From positions 173,948 through 237,947 of the forward strand of contig JBGVED010000022.1 of assembly GCA_045119835.1 (NCBI GenBank): a stretch of DNA of 64,000 bases, written 5' to 3'. Positions within the stretch are counted from its first letter, which is position 1; each line of letters opens with the position of its first letter. Under the pieces are notes generated by a model. The model made no database searches. It saw only the letters and a program-made list of their open reading frames with translations, and was not told where the DNA came from. The position numbers and the translations under genes were made by a program. The DNA is from CALVUJ01 sp045119835 (GTDB lineage Bacteria; Bacillota_I; Bacilli_A; RFN20; DUOF01). This document shows positions 57,401-64,000 of the stretch, piece after piece.

Positions 57401-57797
57401 GTTCGCTTCTAGCTCTATAAAAATCATTTGCAGTTGATTGATCTATATTACGAAAAATACCTGCAACGTTTTTTGTTTTATTTATATTGGGACGATATTT
57501 CTTATTTTTATAAGATTTTAAAGTTTGATTAAATGCGTCTCCATCTTTTCCAATATGTCTTTTTAAAGCCATATGAATATCTAGAGCAGTCTTATCTGAG
57601 CCGGCTATCTCTTTACTTATGTTTTTATAAGTTTTAGCTGCGGCAGGAATAAACTCTCCCAATATAGTTTTATCAAGTCTCGCCCTACTAAATAAGGCTG
57701 CTCCTGTACCAACAGCAAGAGCAGCCTTACCAAATCGAGCGATACGTTGGCCACTAGACATATCTCTTTTTCTGTCCAGTCTTCGTTTCTTTGCCAT
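51432..57797 (-). CDS. Tape-measure-like giant tail protein with degenerate SNase-like domain (2,121 aa)
   Basis: It directly follows two chaperone-like genes, the classic place of the tape measure protein that sets tail length. The N-terminus is basic with a small hydrophobic stretch (ALAVGTGAALF, ~28-38). Further hydrophobic stretches lie near 870, 1730 and 1780, and a coiled coil near 1830-1880 (KNKERIEKLKKKRKKLLRKY). Residues ~1475-1575 read like the SNase fold (GVVKEITSDGKVVLV, LTMAGI, SPGQKITYRT, ENINKKLMDMG), but the catalytic Asp, Arg and Glu are replaced. Two ATGs lie in a row; the second (57797) has better spacing. Tape-measure identity is inferred from size, context and hydrophobic segments. 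Confidence 0.65.
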   Translation of the reverse strand: MAKKRRLDRKRDMSSGQRIARFGKAALAVGTGAALFSRARLDKTILGEFIPAAAKTYKNISKEIAGSDKTALDIHMALKRHIGKDGDAFNQTLKSYKNKKYRPNINKTKNVAGIFRNIDQSTANDFYRARSEQYDEDTFNEVIKRFANQFKDKYSEQQIKQIVDGTRKKMDYVQESIANKELDLSFLQKTIESMKMNEKDAREIIITASEAYSERASNKKTYLEQLEKAEQAINKKAKEYVIQKNSRQNTLINRIGRVFGIEHLDEFFGSRAATLDDIFKDTDTMKQAFGDIDITDFDKPINRRIGKPTRVNSLEEIRQAYLKGEISGDTIFDKYLRVRKNKDGTSEFFDITESMNLFESWHQKFNSLLPGKILTKGIDIKTILDAPTIRYHRSGFRSIMSKYDKDSVDNVTTTFKTAIGDTLYRINDETGELEELAKGMAVGLTHGTFSGVIRRSLGSGRTEPLATRNWLAEKLDWNQDGKSNIFNRIKQFFTKFTDDDWERNILDREQDVLMRSGTIEERVKYISEQMGISRSEAIRRMHEDNRLLNSLYRRQATSNVVSQDTVADILEVVENLIKKDKETGIEVSEHLLRSQSLLQLILDQDIDAAFDFLTEESGNFATEGISELIAEYLRNSDQTMKKVWIESSTSKKIPILDIEMAETNVLNIQGIFKVEALKEVLSDASITSELGNINLTAQQASAISNLYNWQKFEDASMAGHELSSRVVSLFSNGSLLDMYYRELDSTPMIKQTVLKDMENFKADFGVMHKGNVSNANEHYASEYDIYEFVPRSNWAMESLSDINNATKLKAAFKEFNGGGDNIENMSMVSIATQYMINRLSMGVEDSGLGLSYKSLSSPLNAMTSILTKRVLPVMMAYTAFDYLNDLSQDLTGVGITGAAANTLANFDIGARKLLYNIGIGDMNLGQAIDDFKTTSVIGEYWTGSTDFQTAEERREWYADGYSPVRKSRFWSFGSASEFRGGDITFFQPNYLRRIHSDYRDEWLYGGNKEKWAHSIVPTPTHPFSTIRYLMDPYWLEKKHMDDAPTPLTGKMFSEGTPWGAILNPTIGEVIKPQIMLPEVRRRLTGKGHDAKQLLKNINERTKAKARRKKGEANNDDLLVINGTDIRNATYVPYGAPTDNELIITNGNVKGLNYMSTLSNVGEYQVPTFTEPMVGPGGQQYGGGNYVFANRFTKALNSMGAGFLGEVFKENNSIGKGIVDNINAGIKNRAMEKARVGTVNSASPDSSSEGTYVYNNLINQYNTRMSDYYESKYTHELVDKNIAMDHLRDAKHSIKQLSGIYGFLGDTAFGSDEFTFRYENAGSYMSFTKGFWDAGIGGLGGGPMEIARRFFPSSDKSRVDYNPLRNNVADWLPDYLQVGNPFNKLTKGEMRLPGKGYESLNELHPDEYATDGYGSFDRFKILADVAPNSQEYKIWHNIVKHNTTDPELLEEMKEIEARTKRMRGAHEFYEYQYLHTNTEYETGVVKEITSDGKVVLVNNQVLTMAGIKFNQNYGGELNDFISPGQKITYRTTDDVINDHEQGVIRNAAIFSGTENINKKLMDMGVADRDHMDTSSIGQLATVTAKQEFWGGVQEFIAHARIPIFHNKLMHIETALESYRSEQVYGANFQTWDHPIEGFVKPMLSETMGQSMFKRILATAYGDFHFNKVMQSDSRWLTKFASGTMLATLDPSAMLAGTINWGLRLGSGRTGAGNQVLGAWNQGARYGNIIGTIAWGFANADNPLKAASSFALAGIDLYDKLKLGEYTEYLGKYLDSKTVALISAGIGLGVSAIKNDRFDKDKMFGKWQPEEFRKKVALDEYFDRLEYIKYKGLYEAAASKALAHEKTNIRAVFKEIDKNKERIEKLKKKRKKLLRKYNENEIGYKSRASKIDAEIEALTQRGNQMFTGGKYTKAAVAYKKAMESTIYGLSPGATKDEILAAIPDQYKDYFQAFMEETDESEREKILKEVPDYLKRPLQAAWGMEMEDVKSNRRYFKNHKLPSVGWRGWKPNINLKHVKMKTIQNEGMLLADFGFYESEKAKAAYQLAPDIDNYDSKSLSFNSTLRLKAELKGLGVRLSNVSIEKTSAPGFWLTADMKQSIEERVEYGSNSIHNGIQNLISNFI

Positions 57798-57817
57798 CAT
57801 ATCACCTACCTATAATC

Positions 57818-58639
57818 TTAGTGATTTCTATACCATCCTGGTCTATTAGCTGGTGCAATAGTACTCATAGTTTGAGTTTCCATTCCAGTAAACGCTGCAT
57901 CATATTGCATAGCTTCTGCAAATTCAGGATGTTGTTTTACGAATTCTTTATATGCTGCTAATTGTTCAGCAGACATTCCTTTGCCTGGAGTTTCACCATG
58001 TATCTCTCTATTATTTTGTTGTTGAACATTATTCTGATGATTATTAGAAACTTCAGGTTTATCTTTAAGTCCCATATTATATAATTCTTCATTTGATATA
58101 CCAGCTACATCTGCCAAATAATCTGCAACATCCATTCTAAATTCTACACCTCTGATGTTAGTTAAAACCCATTCAGCCTGTGCATATAACTTCATAAATT
58201 TAAAGTTATTCCAAGATTCTATTTCGTCCATTGTATAACTAGGGAATGCTTCAGATATTATACATGCCATTTCACTTCCTAATTGTTCAGCTTCTTCTCT
58301 GTTCATATGAAGTAGATATAACATGCTTTCCGGATCCAAACAAGATTTTTCTACTATTTGTTCACATAATAAATTAGGAATTCCGGCAAGACAATTATCA
58401 AAATCAAAGTCTATTGGATACACTAAAACAGTTTTACATATAGCGTCTTGTTTTTCATAATCATCAAGATTTTGATTTGTAAGTATATCTTTATACTCTT
58501 TTCTTCCAAGAGGACGATATATAAATAATTCATCTTCTATATCTGAAAAGAATACAGCGTCATATTTTTGAAAAGCTTCTTCAATTAAAGAATCTAAATC
58601 TATTTTCTTTTCTGGTTTTTTATCATTAACTATTTTCAT
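57818..58639 (-). CDS. Tail assembly chaperone-like protein, long form (273 aa)
   Basis: Residues ~20-90 (IYRPLGRKEYKDILTNQNL, QDAICKTVLVYP) are clearly related to the 129-aa protein encoded just upstream (WRKLKRGEYKDIMN, EEIAKAVILFP). Pairs of this kind precede tape measure genes and act as chaperones (gpG/gpGT-like). The C-terminal third is Asn/Gln-rich and disordered, ending in MSTIAPANRPGWYRNH. It lies 10 bases after the shorter gene and 20 before the tape-measure-like gene. It is a separate gene with its own start; no frameshift fusion is needed. Confidence 0.6.
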   Translation of the reverse strand: MKIVNDKKPEKKIDLDSLIEEAFQKYDAVFFSDIEDELFIYRPLGRKEYKDILTNQNLDDYEKQDAICKTVLVYPIDFDFDNCLAGIPNLLCEQIVEKSCLDPESMLYLLHMNREEAEQLGSEMACIISEAFPSYTMDEIESWNNFKFMKLYAQAEWVLTNIRGVEFRMDVADYLADVAGISNEELYNMGLKDKPEVSNNHQNNVQQQNNREIHGETPGKGMSAEQLAAYKEFVKQHPEFAEAMQYDAAFTGMETQTMSTIAPANRPGWYRNH

Positions 58640-58649
58640 AATTAATCAC

Positions 58650-59039
58650 CTAGCATTCTTCTGTTTTAGGAGCTTCTCCAAATCCAGATTTAATCATACA
58701 TTCTGTTGATATAATATCGGCAACAGCTGCCATATCTTCAACTATTTCTTTGCCAGGAAATAAAATTACAGCTTTAGCTATTTCTTCTTGTCTTAAATCA
58801 TAAGTGGCTTCATCATCAAAAACTTGTTCTACTATTTGATTACCTTCTTCGTCTAATTTTTCTTCGTCTTTATAAACTACTAAATTCATTATATCTTTAT
58901 ATTCTCCACGTTTTAGTTTTCTCCAAATTATAGTTTCATCTGAAATTATTGTTTTGTAAACTTTTCCAAATTTCTTTTTACCTTTTTCTATTGCTGCCTC
59001 TATTTGTTCTTCTGGTGTTAATGCTATTTGTGTTTTCAT
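58650..59039 (-). CDS. Tail assembly chaperone-like protein, short form (129 aa)
   Basis: Helical protein whose core (GKVYKTIISDETIIWRKLKR, RGEYKDIMNLVV, RQEEIAKAVILFPG) matches the first part of the next gene, showing a tandem duplication. Position between the tube-like genes and the tape-measure-like gene is typical of tail assembly chaperones. It ends in PKTEEC. No slippery heptamer near the stop was evident, and the downstream gene has its own ribosome binding region. Chaperone function is inferred from context and paralogy. Confidence 0.6.
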   Translation of the reverse strand: MKTQIALTPEEQIEAAIEKGKKKFGKVYKTIISDETIIWRKLKRGEYKDIMNLVVYKDEEKLDEEGNQIVEQVFDDEATYDLRQEEIAKAVILFPGKEIVEDMAAVADIISTECMIKSGFGEAPKTEEC

Positions 59040-59065
59040 AAACTTACACGCTCCTTAATTATTTT

Positions 59066-60187
59066 TTATTTATCTATTAAATATGTACAAAAAGGTATAG
59101 TTATTTCTTTATCATTTATTGTTGCTGTGAAACTCAAATTATATATTGCGCCATAGCCTTTTTCTGTTTCATATTCTTTCATTAATTTGGCAACAGATTC
59201 TCTCATAGATCCTGCAAACACTTGAGCTTTGGTTACTCCATTTTTTAAATTTTTATATTCAAAACTAAAATTGACTCCTATTGATTTTGCAGCTATAGAG
59301 ACCTTAACATCTTTAAATGTTTCAGTATCATTATTTACAGTTTCTATACATAAAGACATATAATATTCATTATTACTTTTATAAATAAGTGGATGAACAA
59401 TAAAACCGGCGACTTCAGTATTCGTAGTTTTACTTGTTAATTCGTTCATGTCTCCATTTATATATTTATTAGCAACGATATATTGAGGCTCAGAAGGTGA
59501 AATAGAATCATCATTGCAAACACATTCACTTATAGGTTTTCCACAAGCTGGACATGTTTTTATTTCATCGTCTGGCTTTGACACTTCATCTTCTGCAGCT
59601 TTATCGTGATATCTAATATCTTTGGCAATAAAACTATACATGTCAAGTATAGGATTTCCTTCAGTATCCAGTGCTTGTCTATAATCAACAATTTGAACTC
59701 CAACTAATGTTTGGAAACAACTGTTATAAGTTTGCATTCCTTCTGTTTTTCCATAACCGTAACTCAATGTTATATCAAACATTTTATTGAATATAGCACT
59801 ATTTCCTATACCTAATCCTGTACTGTCCTCTTCTGGACATCTATATACTAATGCTTCATAATCATTAGCCATAACACTATCATCTATACTATTTAATATA
59901 TTTAAAAGATACATTGTATTTGTAAAGTTAATTGCAAAAGTACCTTGAAGGGTTCTTCTTCCAGACACTATTCTATTAGGATAAAAACTATTGTATCCAT
60001 ATATAGGAAGTTTAGGTTCAGCTATAGTAAAATCTATAGCCACCATTTCATCTATTTGTACTGCACCAAAATAAACTTCAGTATCAAGTTGACTAAAATA
60101 TCTTTTGGTTCCAAATGTGGTTTCTACTGTTGAAGTAAATTTATTTCTATCACGAAGGTTGGAATCATATGTATAATAATGTGGCAT
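59066..60187 (-). CDS. Tail-tube-like protein with zinc knuckle (373 aa)
   Basis: The beta-rich N-terminal half (GAVQIDEMVAIDFTI, VSGRRTLQGTFAINFTNTMYL) resembles the tube-like region of the next larger gene (PRTIAGSMVFAVFN), as in gp19-like tube proteins. Residues ~205-220 contain CPACGKPISECVC, a four-Cys metal knuckle inserted before a separate C-terminal beta domain (ITIPFCTYLID). The first ATG (60196) lies in the ribosome binding site; ATG at 60187 follows GGAG at 9 bases and is used. It starts directly after the upstream stop. Tube or tail-completion role is inferred. Confidence 0.55.
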   Translation of the reverse strand: MPHYYTYDSNLRDRNKFTSTVETTFGTKRYFSQLDTEVYFGAVQIDEMVAIDFTIAEPKLPIYGYNSFYPNRIVSGRRTLQGTFAINFTNTMYLLNILNSIDDSVMANDYEALVYRCPEEDSTGLGIGNSAIFNKMFDITLSYGYGKTEGMQTYNSCFQTLVGVQIVDYRQALDTEGNPILDMYSFIAKDIRYHDKAAEDEVSKPDDEIKTCPACGKPISECVCNDDSISPSEPQYIVANKYINGDMNELTSKTTNTEVAGFIVHPLIYKSNNEYYMSLCIETVNNDTETFKDVKVSIAAKSIGVNFSFEYKNLKNGVTKAQVFAGSMRESVAKLMKEYETEKGYGAIYNLSFTATINDKEITIPFCTYLIDK

Positions 60188-60188
60188 C

Positions 60189-62876
60189 TTAAACATCTCC
60201 TTCCTTTACAAAATCTGAAAGTTCGTCTGAATACATATATTTATTGGTATTGCAATCTATCAAAATAAAACCTGATTTATATATCATAGAATCACTAGTT
60301 AAATAAATCATTACATAGCCTTCTCCACCATAAAATATAGTATTATCTATATCTGGAAGTCTTTCCATTTCGTCTGCAGTATATCTAACTGCGCATATAT
60401 AAAATCCATCTGTAGGTCTTATTTTTATATATTTATTTTTTTTATTTATTGTAATATCAAATTTAACATTTATTTTATTTTTTTTATTATTTATTTTTAA
60501 TAACTCAAACAAAGCTGGAAGAGTTTTTCTTGTATAATTAGAATCCGTATAATATCTTATTAATTCCATAGCTGCAGTATTATCAACGTTTTTCTTCTGT
60601 GGAATTGTATCATAAATATAATTAAATAAGTCTTTTATAGATTCCGTGTCTTCGTAATTATTAGAAAATTCTGCACGCATTTTATTAATGTCTATTCTTA
60701 ATTCTGATTTGTATATATCATCAATTTCGCTTTCATCATAAACAAATAATTTATAATCAAAAATAAATGGTTTACTTATTTTCATAAACATATCATTTTC
60801 TATCCAGAATAAATATCTACATGCTTTTATTAAACCAAGATAATATCTATCTAAATTCAATGTCTTAGTATCCAATGTAAAAGGTATCTTTCTATGTGGT
60901 TTAAAATCTAATGCGTCATGTATTTCCGAATACACTAAATAATACTTTTTATTTTTATCTAAATTAAAATAATTTATATCCGCATACAATCTGTTATTTT
61001 CATCTTGATATATATAAGGAGGTTCTAATAAATCTAAATCACAATGTAAATTATCTGATATTGCTATGGATTGTATAGTTTCTCCATCATATTTTTTTAA
61101 TCTATCATTGTAATAATTTAAATCTATTTCTTTATATTTTTCAGTATCGGTATATAATTCTAATTCATCTAAATAATTATTTTTTAAAATAACGAAATCT
61201 TTTTTTACTGTTCTATTATTATTTCCATCTATTCCTTGGATAGAATAATGTTTATTAGGTGTTCCATAAAATTCTTTATCTGGAGCATTTAATATTTTAG
61301 ATAAAACTTTTTTATTGTTATTGTTTGCGTATACTGCTACTTTATCGTAATCGTCAACAGAAATTACATTTGAAAATGGATGAACTTGAATATTATTTTT
61401 TATATGATTTAGATTAGAAACATTATACGAATCTATCAAGTTATTGGTCAATTGATTTGCATAAATCAATAGTTCTTCTTTTTCTACTGAATCTGGTAAT
61501 GTCAATACAGTATCAATTAAAGTATTATAATTTTTCATATTTTTATCACTTAATAATTGCATAGTGTTTTTATTTATATGCAAACTATTATTAGCATTTA
61601 TAAAGTTATTCAATAAGTCTATTTCTTGATTTTCATATTCAAAAGTTTTTACAGTTACAATATCTGATCTATCTGCCAAATGATTACTAAAATATAAATT
61701 ATATTCACTGTCTTCTTTTAAATTGTCAACAGTTAAGGATGATCTTCCTATGTCGTAAGATCTCATTACACCACCTGTTTCAAAAACATTTAAAGTAGTA
61801 AATGAATTACCACTATTATTAGAAACAACAATGGAATCGTGAGTTACTTTTTCTATGATAGGATATATATTATCATAAATAGTAGAATCTTTTTCTTGTT
61901 TTACATTAATTGAAAAATTCAATATATTACTAAAATTGGATACAGAATCATCTACATATTGAGCGCAATAATCTCCTACTAGTAAAGACATATTGTGAGA
62001 TGAATTCTTAACTACTGCCAATGTGTAATCAGGTTCTGTTTTTTTTCTATAACCTTTATATATATTTATACACCCGCTAAGTTGAGTAGGATTTAAAAAA
62101 AACGTAGCTAAACCAAGATCATATTCGGTTATAGCATCTGTAGTAACAACTGATAATTCTATAGCTACATCTAAAGAATTTTTTATCTCTTCATTTTTTA
62201 AATCTTCTGGAGTTAATTCTTTATTATTTTTTATTTGACTAGAAAGATTTGCTCCTGAATTTTCTAAGAAATCTTTAGATTTTATATCAGCTGAATTTTC
62301 TGAAGGTGTTATCACTGGACCTTGTGTATATCTAAAACTTCTCGATTTGTTTTCATTATCCCATTCAGCATTGTCTTTTGAATCTTCTGCACTTAAAGGT
62401 TCTAAACCTAAAGCAACAAATTGATATGTATTTTCTGTATATAAATCATTGATGGACATTACCTGTCCTTCATTAATTAATTTCACTCCATATATAGCCA
62501 TACGAGACATTCTTCCGTATTCGTTTGCAAAATTTATTGTTATATCTAAAGCTGGTATTTCGTCTGGCAAAACAACTCCATCTCCGGACGCAGCGCCTAA
62601 GTCATTCATTATTTCGGTTGCGAAATGTTTATTAAAAACAGCGAAAACCATTGAACCTGCAATTGTTCTAGGTCCCATTACATAATCTTTAGCATTGATT
62701 ACTCCTAAACTTCTAACCGGTCTTTTATCTTGGTGAGTACTTATACTTAAAGTTTGAATAGAACCTAATGTATAATACTTACCGATAGTCTCTCCATTTA
62801 TAATAGGCAAAGATGCCGTTACAGTTATATCACAACCCGAATAGCTATTATAGCCTTCTATATTAAAAACAGCCAA
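60189..62876 (-). CDS. Large tail-tube-like protein with FN3-like insert (895 aa)
   Basis: Residues 1-165 contain YTLGSIQTLSISTHQDKRPV, GPRTIAGSMVFAVFN and DITINFANEYGRMSRMAIYGV, the last of which is closely matched in the partial gene at the right edge (DITISLANEYGNKAVTVIYGV). Residues ~345-425 look like a fibronectin-III-type domain (SSLTVDNLKEDSEYNLYFSN then VTVKTFEYE). The remaining ~470 residues are of mixed helix/strand type without known motifs. It is the first gene of the minus-strand run after the divergent HD gene. Probably a tail tube or tube-decorating protein. Confidence 0.55.
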   Translation of the reverse strand: MAVFNIEGYNSYSGCDITVTASLPIINGETIGKYYTLGSIQTLSISTHQDKRPVRSLGVINAKDYVMGPRTIAGSMVFAVFNKHFATEIMNDLGAASGDGVVLPDEIPALDITINFANEYGRMSRMAIYGVKLINEGQVMSINDLYTENTYQFVALGLEPLSAEDSKDNAEWDNENKSRSFRYTQGPVITPSENSADIKSKDFLENSGANLSSQIKNNKELTPEDLKNEEIKNSLDVAIELSVVTTDAITEYDLGLATFFLNPTQLSGCINIYKGYRKKTEPDYTLAVVKNSSHNMSLLVGDYCAQYVDDSVSNFSNILNFSINVKQEKDSTIYDNIYPIIEKVTHDSIVVSNNSGNSFTTLNVFETGGVMRSYDIGRSSLTVDNLKEDSEYNLYFSNHLADRSDIVTVKTFEYENQEIDLLNNFINANNSLHINKNTMQLLSDKNMKNYNTLIDTVLTLPDSVEKEELLIYANQLTNNLIDSYNVSNLNHIKNNIQVHPFSNVISVDDYDKVAVYANNNNKKVLSKILNAPDKEFYGTPNKHYSIQGIDGNNNRTVKKDFVILKNNYLDELELYTDTEKYKEIDLNYYNDRLKKYDGETIQSIAISDNLHCDLDLLEPPYIYQDENNRLYADINYFNLDKNKKYYLVYSEIHDALDFKPHRKIPFTLDTKTLNLDRYYLGLIKACRYLFWIENDMFMKISKPFIFDYKLFVYDESEIDDIYKSELRIDINKMRAEFSNNYEDTESIKDLFNYIYDTIPQKKNVDNTAAMELIRYYTDSNYTRKTLPALFELLKINNKKNKINVKFDITINKKNKYIKIRPTDGFYICAVRYTADEMERLPDIDNTIFYGGEGYVMIYLTSDSMIYKSGFILIDCNTNKYMYSDELSDFVKEGDV

Positions 62877-62989
62877 AAAATCACCGCCTTCTTCTCATTG
62901 ATTTCTAATAAGATATTACGCAAGAGTAAAGAATCATATATTATTTAAAGAATAATAAATATAAATTACTATCAAAGGATGTGTTATTT

Positions 62990-63517
62990 ATGAATATTAA
63001 ATTAAAACCAATAATGTATATATATCCAGAACTAGCTGACACTTCTAATATATATAGATTTATAGAATTCTTAAATGAAGATGTACAAACATTTATTAAA
63101 GAATGTTATAGACATGCAGACTACGAAATAAATGAACATGTTAATATAGTATGTGAAATCTTAATGGATTATTTAGTTCGTAAAGGACATATAAATCCTA
63201 ATAGTCATAGACATAGTTTAGTTGATTGTTTATTAATATCAGCATTACTTCATGATGTTTATTATGAAGGACCAGATAAGCCTAGTACTTTATTTAAAGC
63301 GCGTGAAGAATTCACTCCTATAGCTAAGAATGCAGAGCTATATCAATTTGGAGCAATACCTGACCAGATAATAGATGCAGTATTTCAAGCTATAGAAGAA
63401 CAACAAGGAGACCCATCAGAAATACAAAAACTTGCACCTATACCAGGATCTCCTTCAGATATACTTGCTACATCAATTTGGATAGCAAATAATTTATGTA
63501 GATGGATAAAAGATTAA
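62990..63517 (+). CDS. HD-domain phosphohydrolase-like protein (175 aa)
   Basis: Lone plus-strand gene. The HD signature is H in SHRHSL..., HD in ISALLHDVYYEG and a later D in DILATSIWIAN, as in metal-dependent phosphohydrolases of the HD superfamily (nucleotide or signalling-molecule cleavage). ATG at 62990 follows AAAGGA at 10 bases; a GTG at 62981 is too close to that site. It is transcribed away from the 895-aa gene and ends at a bidirectional terminator. Possible roles are nucleotide metabolism or removal of host alarmone/cyclic nucleotide signals; the substrate cannot be told. Confidence 0.75.
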   Translation: MNIKLKPIMYIYPELADTSNIYRFIEFLNEDVQTFIKECYRHADYEINEHVNIVCEILMDYLVRKGHINPNSHRHSLVDCLLISALLHDVYYEGPDKPSTLFKAREEFTPIAKNAELYQFGAIPDQIIDAVFQAIEEQQGDPSEIQKLAPIPGSPSDILATSIWIANNLCRWIKD

Positions 63518-63539
63518 AAGCACCCTTATGGGTGCTTTT
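63516..63539. terminator. Bidirectional terminator
   Basis: Perfect 10-bp stem AAAAGCACCC/GGGTGCTTTT with a TTAT loop, with A- and T-runs on both sides. It ends the HD gene (plus) and the partial tube-like gene (minus). Confidence 0.9.
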
Positions 63540-63544
63540 TTATT

Positions 63545-64000
63545 CTACCAAGTAGTAGTTATTATACCTAAATCGTCTTCATCAACAGGAGTCATTGTGT
63601 CAACACTTCTAGCAACAAAAGTGTAAGCTCTTTCAGAAGTAGGAGAGTCTATAGAGAATCCTATTCCTTCATTTAGTATTTCAACTCCATATATAACAGT
63701 AACTGCTTTATTTCCATATTCGTTAGCTAGAGATATAGTTATATCGAATGGTAATATCTCATCAGCATATCTTGGTTTAGCTTCATTAGTTACAAGATTT
63801 TTTGTATCTCCTATCACACCAGCTTCTCCATTAGTTTCACCAGAGCTAGCTAATCCACTCATATATTGATCCCATTGTTCTATGCTTATGAATTGAGCAG
63901 CTTGTTGGTCTTTTAACCAAGCTGGGTCATTTGCTTTATATTTTTGTATTGATTTATCTCCTAATTCAGCTAATAAAGCGTCTCTATTAAAAGATATAAA
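63545..64000 (-). CDS. Tail-tube-like structural protein, N-terminus beyond window
   Basis: The frame is open to the right edge, giving the last 151 residues. The C-terminal 80 residues (DEILPFDITISLANEYGNKAV and AYTFVARSVDTMTPVDEDD) match the equivalent part of the 895-aa protein (residues ~100-165). The two are paralogues sharing one tube-like fold, here without the large C-terminal extension. It ends at a terminator 5 bases downstream. Probably the main tail tube protein or a close relative. Confidence 0.6.
   Translation of the reverse strand, partial: FISFNRDALLAELGDKSIQKYKANDPAWLKDQQAAQFISIEQWDQYMSGLASSGETNGEAGVIGDTKNLVTNEAKPRYADEILPFDITISLANEYGNKAVTVIYGVEILNEGIGFSIDSPTSERAYTFVARSVDTMTPVDEDDLGIITTTW

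Noticed and set aside
58630..58660. Possible programmed frameshift joining the two chaperone-like genes
   Set aside because: Both genes have their own starts and are separated by stop codon and gap; no clear slippery heptamer seen.
1..64000. tRNA genes, integrase, transposase, attachment sites
   Set aside because: Intergenic spaces are too short or lack cloverleaf features, and no recombinase motifs were found in any gene.

Overview
The window is a 64-kb piece of a large, AT-rich, tailed bacteriophage genome with a contractile tail (myovirus-like). Baseplate-J, gp25-type wedge and OB-fold hub genes, several tail fibres, giant structural proteins, a complete lysis set and phage replication genes are all present. 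Very strong AGGAGG-type ribosome binding sites, short A/T-rich intergenic regions, a DnaE-type polymerase and an Amidase_3 + SH3b endolysin point to a low-GC Gram-positive (Firmicutes/Clostridia-like) host; this is inference. No integrase, transposase, tRNA or CRISPR array was seen. Nearly every gene is on the minus strand, so transcription reads from right to left. Only three genes are on the plus strand: two small Cys-rich proteins at 27.2-27.8 kb and an HD-domain protein at 63.0-63.5 kb.

In transcription order, the right end (64-51 kb) holds three related tail-tube-like proteins, two homologous proteins that look like tail assembly chaperones, and a 2,121-aa tape-measure-like protein. Next (51-45 kb) come a Cas4-like Fe-S protein, a DUF1064-type endonuclease, a sigma-like factor, a membrane-anchored amidase, a probable DUF4230 membrane protein, a small ribbon-helix-helix regulator and RecJ. 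Then (45-36.7 kb) follow DNA polymerase III alpha (DnaE), a subtilisin-like protease, two holin-like proteins, the endolysin, an unknown protein, an AEP-type primase and a DnaB-type helicase. From 36.6 to 27.8 kb there are four tail-fibre genes, one with about 23 copies of a 22-residue repeat. From 27 kb to the left end lie two giant genes (2,987 and 3,019 aa), the baseplate set and two more large fibre or baseplate proteins. Replication, lysis and regulatory genes are therefore embedded inside the structural region.

The most unusual content is in the giant proteins. The 2,987-aa protein starts with a complete DEDDh (DnaQ-like) 3'-5' exonuclease motif set. Further on it carries RYP...DSDGD and AGHKNKG motifs that resemble the catalytic double-psi barrels of multisubunit-type RNA polymerases. 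It is a candidate single-chain, virion-associated RNA polymerase with a built-in exonuclease. The 3,019-aa baseplate-hub-like protein contains a Staphylococcal-nuclease-like domain with most catalytic residues kept, and also a DNA/RNA non-specific endonuclease domain (DEGHVIADSLGG). The tape-measure-like protein contains a degenerate copy of the nuclease (SNase) fold. Together these suggest an arsenal of nucleic-acid enzymes carried in, and perhaps ejected from, the tail.

Regulation is partly visible. Many genes end inside a hairpin terminator that contains their own stop codon. Three terminators are followed directly by promoter-like regions carrying TACGTA motifs, doubled in two of them. 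One of these sits in front of the ribbon-helix-helix gene, which suggests an autoregulated phage regulon.
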